Assembly: GCA_033675545.1 (NCBI GenBank)
Contig: JAWDGP010006444.1
Span: forward strand, 1 to 64,000
DNA: 64,000 nt
Direction of reading: 5' to 3'
Origin: Elysia crispata
Lineage: Eukaryota; Mollusca; Gastropoda; Plakobranchidae
Shown here one piece after another: positions 43,241 through 55,200 of the stretch. The position numbers and the translations under genes were made by a program. Under the pieces are notes generated by a model, which saw nothing but the letters and a program-made list of their open reading frames with translations, was not told the DNA's origin and did no database searches. The first letter of the stretch is position 1. Every line of letters starts with the position of its first letter.

Positions 43241-46200
43241 GTGCGTGGCTTTTATATTTATTGTTTTACTTAAACTTGAAATATTTATAGATTAGATCTA
43301 TCAAGGACCTAGATCTAGATATAGACCTGGATCATCAGCCTTTTGATCCAAATCTACCAGATTTAATTGAACTTAATTATTAATCTCGATTTGATTTGAA
43401 TAGAAATACAGGTAAATTTGCAGATATATCAGTCCAACTTACTTTAGGGTTCACTATTGAATGTTTATCGACTAATTCAAAAACTTGTAGTTTAATGGGA
43501 AAGAGTTCCTTTTAGGTACGGACTAATTTACACACCAATATAAAAAGAGGATTGAATTTATTTACTATCCTCTAGATCTAGATCAAAATCTACATTAGAT
43601 TTAAAAAAAAAATCTAGGTAAAGGGGGTAATAAGTCCCACATTTTTACCACTTTGTGTTTTTTTTTACATTTCTCCTAAATAACATCTGAAAGATCAAAG
43701 TAAAAGTATTGATAACTTAACACCACATGTCCTTTAAAGGATCACAATCTTTAATTGACCAAATTGTTACAAATTTTTTGATGATAGTCCTTTAAATAGA
43801 CCAACTTACGCGACGTTGATGACAGAAATTTGGGGGCAATTAGCTCCACTGAGCCCCATACCTTAAAAAGTCATAATGGTTGAGTACAATTGTCGCAGAT
43901 CCACTCAAGAGCTTCTATGTCAGCACCAGGAGCAATATCTGTACATCGAACATGGTACCATGTTCCACAGACTTCGCAGAAGACCCATTGCTCTGCCCCG
44001 CCGACACTTCCACACCCAGGACAGGTTTCAGATTCCTCGTCGCTCTCTTCTTCAGAACTTTCATGTTGCCTTTTCTTGCCCTTTCCCTTTGTTGTTGAGG
44101 TCTTGGTTCCTTTTGTGGATTTGGAGTTTGTATCCTTTTTCTTTTTGTCTGCCTCTTCTCTTTAGAAGTCTCAGTAGGCATTCTTCTCCAGTGAGGCTCT
44201 CACCATATCGAAACCTTTAGACTTGGGCAGATCGTCCACGCCCAGATGCTTGTTCGAATCGTGGCTGCAGTTGTCGTAGGAAAAAATCCTTGATTGATGA
44301 GGCTGCAGATGATGTTTCTGAAGATGGTGTTGTAGGTGGTTCTGCAGCTGGTAATGGCGTTGTAGCACCTTCTCCAGAGGATGTCGATGGCTCTGCAGTC
44401 AGAGTCAGTGATGGTGGTGGCACAGCAGTTTCTGCTCCAGAGGATTGTGAAGACCCTGCTGTAGGTGCATTCTGCAATGGAGAGGACTGTGAAGCTGCTG
44501 GTGTAGATGCAGCTATCTGTGGGCGCTGTGCAAAATTGGTGGTGTCGATAGCATTCATGTTGTAGGGAAAAATCCCCGTTCCCCTGAAGCCACCTTTTAC
44601 TTGATCTGCTGTGAAAGAGTCCTTAAATAAGTGTGAAATCAGGCCAGGAAAATGTTTTTTGGACACAGGGCCAGCGTGTGTTCTCGCATACTTAACGAGG
44701 AGAGATTGCCACTTGCTTTTGACTGGTCGAAATACAGAGGTATCAAGTGGCTGGAGTAAATGAGTCAGATGGGAGGGCAGTCGAAGCAAACTCACATTAT
44801 TTGCTAGGGCTTCTTCAATCAAAGGCAGGCTTATGTGAGATAGGTGGCCATCAAAGATCAGGACACGAGGCTTGTTAGAAACATGCTGTGTATTCTTCAG
44901 AAAAGTTCTCCTGAACCAATCAAGAAATTGGGGGCTTTCCATCCAGCCTTTCTCGCTGGTAGTAAAGGCTGTTCCCGGTGGTCCACCTTGTGTCCAGTCC
45001 ATGTAAAGATTTTTCCCTGTATAAACAATATAAGGAGGCAATACTTGCCCACTGGCAGAAATACAACAGTTGACTGTGAAGTGTGATCTGTTCACGTCCA
45101 CTGCCTCCTATGCACTGGTTCACTCGACTCGATCCCTTTTGTGCCAGTACTGTCTGTGACTTCGGGTCGGTTACGAACCCGCTCTCGTCACAATTAAAGA
45201 TTTGACTTGGTAGGCCTTTAATGTCTTTTTCAGTGAGGATCTTGTCTAACAAAGTGAACCAATTTTGAATCACAACTGGGTCCTCAGCTTTTGCCCGTGA
45301 GTTACTTAAGTGTTCAGTTTTTCTTGGCACCACTTTGGGGTGTCTCCGGAGAAAGCCGTCAAGCCAGTCTCGACCAGGGCGATCTTCTTTGAATGGATTC
45401 TCTAACTCCTTTTCTCTTATAAAGTCTTGGATAATGTCCTTCACTTCCTCCTTGCCAAAGCCCCAGCCCCACTCAGCAAAGATTATGAGGCATTCTGCAA
45501 GCTCTTGCTCTTGGGATGGTGATAAAACAGTTTGTCGTCCTCGGTGTGCTTTGATTGGAATTTCATTCCTCACTCTGGGCAGTAAAGACTTCTTGTCAAT
45601 GCTTTGCAGCTTGGTTTGATGACATCTCCTTTGCCATCACTGAGTTGTAAGCAGCTGCCATTGCTTCATTGTTAGCGTAGGACTTTCTGCCGCCTGTGCA
45701 TTTTTTCTTGTAATTTCGAACCATTCTGAAAAAAGAGGGGACAATAGGCTCCAGTAGTGTATTGAACAAATTTCTCATGGCAAACTTTAATTTTTGTGTC
45801 ATATGGTATTACAGTGCTGGCATTAATGTTTTAATACTTGATATTCCTCAATGTGTTATTTGTTTTCTCTTTTTAAAATATTTTAAAGTACTTTTTCAGT
45901 GATTTGGGGCATTAAGCCCCATCTTCGTGGACTGCCTCTTGAGGCCCAGAAAAAAAAAAAAAAAAAAAAAAATTCTAATCCAATTACACATCAAATTGTT
46001 TTTTAAAACCCATATGTACACAAAACAAGCAAATAAAATAGCATTGAACAGAGAATTCACATAGAAAAGAATTTTTTAATACCATTGGGCTCCCTGTCTT
46101 TTCCTTGACGAAGGCCTATTCAGCATGAGCATCACCATCCCATTGAACATTCATATTACAATAAAATAATTGACTTTCAAAACTTTTCAGTACTTACTTT

Positions 46201-49200
46201 GACAGAATGGGGTGTTTCCACAAGGATGATAACAAAAAAATAGCTTTGGAGCACCACTGACTAGAAGAAAATCAAATATTTTGATAAGCTGTCAAAGTTT
46301 CATGTCTGCTTTTCAGGAAAGACCAAAATAGAGGGAAAAGACACACTTCCGTTTTTATTATGTAAAAAATAATCACATTGGTTAAAAAGGAAAACATGGG
46401 TGCTAGACAGCTTCTGATTGGTCAATGACTTTCTGTAACATGAGGCTTAATGCCCCATAAAGTCTAAGTAAAGATATAGTGCACTAAAGTGAGGTTCCTC
46501 TCAAACTGGGGCCTATTGCCCCCCGGAGCTTATTACCCCCTCTTACCCATATAGATTCTAGATTTTGGAAAGAGTACCTTTCAGGTAAATTAGTCCGTAC
46601 CTAAAAGGAACTCTTTCCCTTAATGGGATTTTAGAGCAATTAATACCTTCATATTTGTGCTCAGCATATCAAATTCATTACCCCCCTCAAAGCTCTATGT
46701 AGGTCACTAGCTGTAAGGTTGTCAGGGGGCCAAGTGTTTACAAATATTGAGCCCGGCACTGCAGTTTTACACTTGACGTTTTGAGCGATTGATTGCATGG
46801 CTTTGAAAACTCGTGGGGTTTTTTTTTTGTTTGTTAATAGTGTAGTACCTTTAAACCCCTATATTTCCTTAAAGCTTAAGAACTTGGATTTAAGATAAAA
46901 TCAATTTCAATTATCTTCCCCCCTAACAATGACTTTTTATATGAGAGAGAGAGCGTACCTTTCCCCTCTGAGTTCCTGGAAATAAATTTCCAGGTTGCAG
47001 GCTAGGGACTGCCTTCGGCCCATTAGAAAGGTAGACAAAGAAGAAAATAAGAGGAGGCGAATAGAGAAAGAAGTCCTGAAAAGGACTGTTGTGCGCAGGA
47101 ACTGGTGTTGTGGTTGTAATTCATTAGACATGGTTTGTGGATTTTGGGCTAGAAGTCTCTTGTGCGCTCTCTTGAAATCTTTTTTTGTATGGTACAGCTT
47201 AAAACAGGGATCTACATGCAGGCCCACATCACAGCAGGGGCACTCATAGTCATATCTTGACCGTTTCCTTTTTCCTGGCTGGGTGCAGACTGTGCAGTCA
47301 CGTTGAGGATTTTTTCCTCTTGGTTCCAGCTTTGTGCTCTATCAGTTTGGGTAAATGCCCAGCAGTGAGTCTGAATAGACACAAATTGGCGGTTCCCTTG
47401 GGCAGACTTAATGGTGGTGCAGGTGCTTGTGGAATAAAATGCAGTACAAGCTGCTTTACAAGTTCCCTTCTAAAGATGTGGTGTGTCAGCTTCTTTGCTG
47501 CTGTAGCTTTTTGTACAATGTATGAATTTAGCACACCAAGCATGGAAGAAAGCTTTTTTTCACCACTTGAGAGTTCTCCGCTTAAAAGCATTGTAGCTCA
47601 CCGTCTGATCACTTCTATTCATGGTTCCCATGTACATATATTGGTTGTATTCGTGTACAGCCTGAAATTTTACAGTAACAATAGGCTCCTTTGTAACACT
47701 ATCAGGATTATTCTTTCCTGTTGCAACCTTTCTTGCTGAGTGGGCTGTGGTCAGGAGTCTTACTTCTTTCTGGTCCATAAAGCGAATCAAGTTTAGTTGT
47801 CCATTTGTAAGCTGTGTGACGGTGTCATCTCCTTTCTTCAATTATGGGGCCATTGTCTTGGGAGGACCATGCTTCCTGTTCATTCGCATGATCCGACTCG
47901 CTAATGTGTTCTCCTGTGAACACCCTGTGGAGAAGATTCTTGAACAGGTCAGGAGAGGTAAAAAATTGTCCACATAGGGGACATCGTCGCTATTCCGAAC
48001 GGAATCCTCAACTCTCCAAAATATAAACTTCTCTTCACCATAAAGAGGTCACCTAAGTAATCTTTTTTTAGAACCACGTCATTGAGAGGCTTATAAGGAT
48101 TGGCTAAAACGAGTAGTGAGGCATTATGGGACAGCGTAATTCCTAGTATAGCAGTGTGTTTCACTTGATGTGCTCTGACCCAAATCCGAATGCCCTGTCC
48201 CATTTACGAACAGAGAGTAGTCTCAATTATGAACAACTGTTTTCAGGTAGAAAAACATGAGACAAACACAATGGAAGATTAAAGAAGAGGTGCAGGAGAT
48301 AGAAGAGAAGACTAAGTGAATAAAAGTACAAAATTAAGGATTTAATAAACAAGCTTCTTCAGGACATCACAAGACCAAAATGAACCGACATGAAATTGAA
48401 ACAAATATTTTATTTCTTATTTTTCTTTTTTTTTTATGTAATTTTCAATTAGTCTTCCTTCTCTTTGACTGGTTCATTCTTTTCTTTTCCTCCCTCAGAT
48501 TCTTTTTCCTTGTTTTTTTCCGCCTCTGCTCTTTCTTTCTCCCTCTGCTTTTCTTGCTTTTGGTTCACTATTTCATCACTTGTTAACAGCCGGTGTGACG
48601 AAATACTGGATCCACCGTTGCACTTCCTTCTGTTTTGGTTCGATGGAGATGAGGTGGGAACTGAAAAAATATTTTGAACAGCAGCGTTCCACTCAGTATT
48701 GGGGTCGAACAGCTCACCGTCCTCCAAAGGATTTTGTAAGTCTAACATTTGTCCGATACCACTTAATTCCAGCGCTTGTGTTAAAATATCTGTGGCTGGT
48801 TGAACTTCATTTGCCAAGTTTTCAGTTAAAGCTGAATCAATTGTAGATGGCCTCAAATTTTCTTCTTGGTGCTGAAGAGGTTCGTCTGGTGGCAGATGCA
48901 GCTGTAATGATGATGGATAATATTGATCACATGACAGTGACGGTTGCGGTGCTTGTGGATGAGGTTGATCATGTGACTGTGGCAGCTCTGACGATTGTAA
49001 AGGCTGATCATGTGATGGCAGCTCTGGTGACTGTAAAGGCTGATCTGGTGACTGTGGCAGCTCTGGTGACTGTAACGGCTGATCTGGTGACTCTAAAGGC
49101 TGATCTGGTGACGGTAGATGCTGTGCTGATGGTGGAGGTGGCCGATCTAGTGCTTGAGCTGGCAAAAAGTGGTCTTCTGAAATCGCAAAAGGGTTTGGAG

Positions 49201-52200
49201 GAAATATGCCTGTGGTGGCAAATGCTTTTTTTATGAGAGCTTCATCTCTCATCACCTCCCAAGCCTTTGAGAGCATAAGAGGGAAAGACTGTTTGTCTAT
49301 AACTTTTGAAGGATTTGAAAACAGAAACTCTGAGCAAGATTTGTTGTATAGACTTTTGAATGGTTTAAAAACATTGGTGTCCAGGGGCTGTAGAATCTGG
49401 GTCGTATGGGGAGGAAGTGCGAATATGTGTATGTTCTCTTCTTGAGCAAGCTCCAAAAGCTCCAAGACCTCATGGCTGGAATGGCTGTCCATAAGTAACA
49501 GCTGGGGTCTTGTTGGTCCACAGTTCTTGAGAAAAACGTCTTTGAACCATTCCAAACCCAGGCTGTTCTCCATCCATCCTTTGTCCTGATAGGTCCATAA
49601 GGCTGCTGGGGGTCCAAGATATGTTGCCATGGACTCCACGCTTTTCATAGTTTTTACTTTGACTATGCAAAGGGGTGGCATGCTCTTTCCTACAGCACTG
49701 ACTGCAGCAACAATAGTGACCGTTTCTTTGGAGTCACTAGTCCTTGCATAAAGGGTCCGCTTCCCTTTTTCCGACACAACTTTGGACGGCTTGTGTTGAA
49801 AGCCAGTTTCATCCATATGGCATTGGGTTGGATTTTTTCACTAGCCATAAGGTTATGCAAATCTGTGAAATTGTTTTTCACCCGCTCCTGGGATAGACAT
49901 TTTAAACGACTGTGGCTGCAACACTCTGGGGATCGCACGCTCAATTGGGGAAAGCGAGTCTTCAGACAACGCCAGTACCTGTCTCCAGGGATACCACCTT
50001 TAAATTGTGTGGAGAGCTTAAGAAGCTGAACCACTTGTCCAACTTTATTTAGTACTTGGGTTTTTGTCATGGGGAAGCCTGCCCGAGCTGAGGTTAATAC
50101 TCCATCTATGATTGTTTTTTCAACCTCATCTGGAATGGACGTTTTTCGTCCTGCTTTGACGCCAATGGTGGAGCGGTTTTTTTTGTAGTCACACAGAGTA
50201 GTGGTGGGGATTTTAAATTTATCACTGGCATCCCTATCGATCATTCCATCCGAAATCGCCTGCAGAGCAGCACTTATGTCTTTTTCGGTATAACGTTTAG
50301 GCATTTTCAGACTTGTCTAGATAGAAAAAAATGTTAAATTTCTTAGTAGCCGCAGACAAAAAGGAAGGAAAAAAGCATGTCAATAGAAAAAAGTACATTG
50401 TGTTGAGAAATTAATGACAGATACGATGTATAAACAGTATAAGAAGATCAGTGTTTCAAACAATTATGCAGGGAAAGGGGGAAAAAAACCGTTGTGTAAA
50501 CTTATTCGCAATTAGGTCAAGGACTGTTCGCTTTTGAGACATAGGCCTTTTTAGCATGTCTCTATTCCGAACATATTTTTTTTTAGTTTTTCTTTAGTTT
50601 TCTTGACTTCTCCATTACAAAATAAAACGAAATTTATAAAGTTTAAGATTACTTCGTAAATAGAAATGAGTGAGATACTTATTGACCGCTGCAATACTGC
50701 AAAAACAAGGGGATTTCATGTGCTTGTCAAGAGGACAAAAGTATGCGTCACAAACAATAATGAAGGCCTAGACCTAAGGTAAACAAAGTAGGACACAAGG
50801 CTCAAGCTAACAGTGTTGGTTTTCTGCGTATGTGCATTTTTCTTGTGTGCAAATGAGGCTGACACACTGATTTTAATTGGGGCGGGCCTAGGCCTAGGCC
50901 TAGTCTAGTTAGCAATTTTTTTTATTTGTAGAAGCAAAGCCATAGCCTATAGGCCTAGTGAGAGGCACCCTGATTTGTGCCACGTTCGGTTTTGAGACAA
51001 TCTACCCTAGAGTGGCTGTCCACATCCTATGTATAGACTTATTAGTCTGCTTACAATGTCAAAAGTAGCACCCTGTGGAGAAGATTCTTGTTTCCCAGTA
51101 TAGAATTCCAGATTATAACAATATGCCGAACTTGTACAGTTTATCAGGGTTAAATACTCGGAAAGAAAGAGGCTTTCTCCAAGCCACCATAGCTTTGACG
51201 ATGGCAACTCTTACTCCTGGACAGAACACACTTTTGAAATTTTAAGTCAGGCTGTGACGAAGTTTGTGATTTTAAATTTTGGATCATGTCCTGATTGTTC
51301 CCTTAGTAAAAATTGCTTGTTGCAAAGGTGAAGAAATGAGAGAATGAGGCAGAAACGTTCTTTTCTCATCACTGAGGTGTAGAATGGAAGCTTATGGGGT
51401 CGGTTGATCAGTAGTCTTCAAGGTAAGCGATGACGATCAGACTCATGGAGAGGACGAGGCCCATAAATGCGTACATCTCTTGTATTGTCACACCAACCCA
51501 TTTTCGAAATCGTGAGTTAGGACTCAGCACCTTGTTTCTCAAAATTTGTGACGCATAACGCTTAGTTTCTGCTACTATCGATGCAACCATGTCCTCTGAA
51601 CCATAAGTTTGAAATAGTCGAGAGGAGTTGTCCTTTCCATCTCGACCTGAAGTCCAGTTCGACCTGTAAATGGAGGTTTGTTAGGTGGTGTTGTCCCCTC
51701 ACGCCTCAAAGGATGTCCTTGAGTTGGCTCTGATGACTCAATACTGTCATTATCATCATCATCTCCATCAATGCTGGCTTACCTCTTCTTACTGGCAATT
51801 CATCTGGTTCCTCTTCTTCTATGTCCGAGTCTTCATTTATTCTAGAAAACTTTGAAATGAATGGAGTTGCTCCTGAATTGTCGTCAGTAGCTAGCTCTCT
51901 CAGGGTTTGAGGATCCCCAAGGTCAATTATTTGTATACCTTCTTGACTCTCCATTGTAGATCTAAAAATGCTGTTGAGGATTGAAGAAGTGGTACTGGTA
52001 GGCTTACGTGAGAGCAGAGATGCTAACAGTAGCGAGGTCTGAATTAGACTGATGACCGAGCATGCTTAGCTCTAACGGTACCAGCACTACCTTTGGCACC
52101 AATCCGCTTATGAGACAAAAGTTAATAGTAAAATCTTTCATGACTCATTCGTATCGAACACACACACACACAGGTATCTTCAAACATTTAGACAGTGACT

Positions 52201-55200
52201 ATAGGCCTAAATGATCACCAGCACCAATGCTTAAACATGATCAGATCCAGAAGCCTGGTTTTCATAGTACTGGTCGCCACCCGAGACACAACAGGCTTAG
52301 GAGACTAAAAATGGTACATCAAGACAAGACCCTGTTGAGGTAAGAAAAATCAAAACAAATATACACTTCAACAACCACACCAGTAAAACTTTCAAGATGT
52401 TAGTTCCCCACCTCATAGTGATACTGACAGTTACAAAGAGGGACTCGCACTGTTCAAGCAGACCTAGCCTGGTCCCAAGCAAGCCCATCAACACAGTACA
52501 TGGGACCCCCCCTTTTTACCATAACCATGCGATAACTTCTCACTGTGTCGTCCAAGTGACATAAAATGAAAAGGAATTTTATTGGTTACTATTTCTGACC
52601 ATGACCGATGATGCTAAAGATTGTAAACCATTCATATAACTGGAAATTTTCATTGAATAAGTGCACTATTACAGGTCGTATATACACAGCGCTGGCGGAA
52701 GCTGGATTAGGAAAAGGCTGGTGCTTTATTTACAGGGATCACGTGTCTCGGTCAGACAAAGGTGCGCCGTAATTATTCTGCAATCAAGATTCTAGAGTTA
52801 AGTATAATACAATTTTAAAGCTATATGTGAGTTGGGCCATGAACTGCAATAATACCAAAATATAACCCTTGTAATTGTATTGACTAACCCTTGATCCAGA
52901 TCTAGATGCCATTAAATTTTATTGTCAATTATCATTATAATCTAGGCCTAGTAAATACTTTCTACAGATTAAAGAGCTATTAAAGGATTATAAACACAGT
53001 AAACCTCTGATTTAACAGGACAAATGAGACTTTTTTAGTGGTGCTGTTGAATAGCAAAGATCATTAAAAGCATCTGATTTGTGAAGAAAACAAATTTACA
53101 GAAATGGGACTTAACTCAGAATATTTAAACATTAACAAAGGTTGCTTCCTTTGATTAGATGGCTATTGAGTGTGACTTGTACTAGACAAGCAAATCTGTA
53201 CATTTTCATTTTTTTTTTTTAAATAAATTTACAAGGACAGGCGAGAACCAGTGACTTCAGGCTATGCCATCCATCAAACAAAAGGAACTATCCCTCCCTG
53301 TTCAAATTTAAGTGTTTTTATTTTTCTAGTAAAAAAAATTCTTTTTACTTCTTTACTGTTGACAGGTTTTAAGATAAGTTACATGTATTAGGTGGGAGGA
53401 GCCTTCATTTCTTAAAGAAAAATTTTGTAATTGTTGACTGTCTGTCACTGCATATGGCAATGTCCTCAACAAAAGTTTGAAGGCTGTTGATGTGCAGAAG
53501 CATATCTTGAGTGTTCTGTTGCAACAGCTTACATTGCACTGGTTGGTAGGTGTTGGCAAACATGTGGCCTCTTCCTCATCATGATTTGAAGCATTGCCTG
53601 TGCCTGTTGTTGGTTGCACAGAGACCACAATTTCCTCGTCAGTGAGAGGTACAGATGTTGATAGGTCTGTGTCTACATAAATGATCAACATAATCCTCTC
53701 ATGGTTCTTATAATTTTGACATCATCTTTTTGATTTCGTCATACGCCTTGTTGAGGTAACTTGAAGCTCTGTTAGTTCGCTGTTTGTTCAGCAACTTAAA
53801 ACCAGCATGTCTAAAGCAGTTTGCGATGGTCTTCTGACTGACATCATCCCAAGCAGATGCAGCTGTGGCCAATGCATCTAGGATGTTCATCTGCTTAATC
53901 TCGTAGTCAGGGGTTTTCTCTGTCTCTATCTCAGTCTCAAGAACACGTTTTCTATAGAGCATTTTTAAAGCTTGAATAATTCCACGATTTCATGGCTGTA
54001 GCACGCTAGTAGTGTTTGGAGGGAAGAAAACCAAAGTTGTTGCCTTCAGGATGTGCAGGACAATTATCAATGACAAGGGCTATGCTGCGGCCATTCAGCA
54101 AATATTTCCTATTCAGCTTCCTGACCCATTCTTCGAAAACTAACCCTGTCTTCCATGTCTTGGTATTTGCCTTGTTCTCCGTGGGCAAAGTTTCAATGTT
54201 CTTCAGACATCTTGGTTTCTGAAATTTTTTAATTATGGCGAGGTGAGGTAATTTGTTAGGACATCCGATTGGGTTTAGTTATAGGATATAAGATACTGCA
54301 TTTTTTTTTTTTTTTTTCGGTAATTCATTTTTAAAATCTTAATTTCATTTTCAAAAACCAAGCCCAACCTTTTTTCTATGGGCTGATCATACGTAGCCCT
54401 CTCTAATATGATAGCGGTACTGTACCCATTCAGAAGTCCTTCCGGTAATTTCTCTGTGCTGCACATATTTTCAGTAAAAAGTAAAGTTATTCTTTCTTTA
54501 TGACCTTTCGGCCAGTGCCGTTTTCTCCCTTCAGTCAAAGCCAACATGCAATTGGGTAAAAATTTGAAAAATAAGCTTGTCTCATCAGCATTAATGATGT
54601 TATTGTGGGTAAATTGCTCGAGCATTGTTCTGAGCTTGGTGTCTTTCCATGTTTCTGTTGTCTCTTGACAAACTGCAGATGAATCTCAACCAATTCTTTT
54701 CATGACGAGATTTGAAGTGGTCCAACTGTCCTGTACTTCCAGTGAAGTAATACCAAGTCTCTCTGCAAAGTCCTTAATGGCTTTCTCTACTTAGATTGAT
54801 TCTGACAGGAGAACATCAGGTAATTCTTTTCTGACATAAAACAGAGTGGTGATCATTACCCTTGCAAAAATAGCAAACTTTTTTTACTGCTTTTAGCTGA
54901 ATGATTTTCCAAGCAAAAAGAATACAAACCCAGTTTTCTAATTTTTTTTTTGCGTTTTCAAAGTGCAAACCCTTTAAGTCACTGCGTTGATCAGACTAAT
55001 GGGAGCCCTTACAAAAGACACACGAAATCTTAGTTAGATGCCTACCTGATAAAAGTGCTGCAGTTGTAAAAAAAATATCTCTTGGGTTTCAAGTTCCTGA
55101 GTCATCTTTCCCTATCCTAATCTGTTGACTGTGGTGGTTACACTCTGACTCTGAAACAAAAGCCTGAGATCATTATCTTCTCTGAATTTCCTGGTTCAGG

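Larger units (their letters stand above)
43617..46549 (-). mobile_element. pogo-type DNA transposon with PHD finger
   Basis: The ends carry GGTAA followed by GGGGGTAATAAG, in inverse orientation at left (43617-43634) and right (about 46529-46548), flanked by TA on both sides (43615-43616 and 46550-46551). Inside lies one minus-strand transposase pseudogene. Subterminal GGGGC-N5-GCCCC-type motifs are repeated (separate entry). Confidence 0.75.
43497..46619. mobile_element. Small element with 35-bp TIRs, split by pogo insertion
   Basis: 43497-43531 and 46585-46619 are exact inverted copies (35 bp, starting GGGAAAGAGTTCC). Outside them TTAAT occurs on both sides (43492-43496 and 46620-46624), and the uninterrupted repeat at 38361-38380 has a single copy there. 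TTAA targets suggest a piggyBac-related MITE (inference). Without the pogo element inside, it would be about 190 bp. Confidence 0.85.

Noticed and set aside
43880..44220. Three plus-strand frames rich in Ser, Arg and Phe
   Set aside because: Antisense to the PHD finger and Lys-rich tail of the pogo transposase.
48930..49110. Short tandem repeats that could suggest an array
   Set aside because: They are coding proline repeats (SPDQPLQ type) in the pogo transposase; no spacers, not CRISPR.
48380..49240. Plus-strand frames with Val/Asp repeats (48847-49236)
   Set aside because: Antisense of the proline-repeat part of the second pogo transposase.
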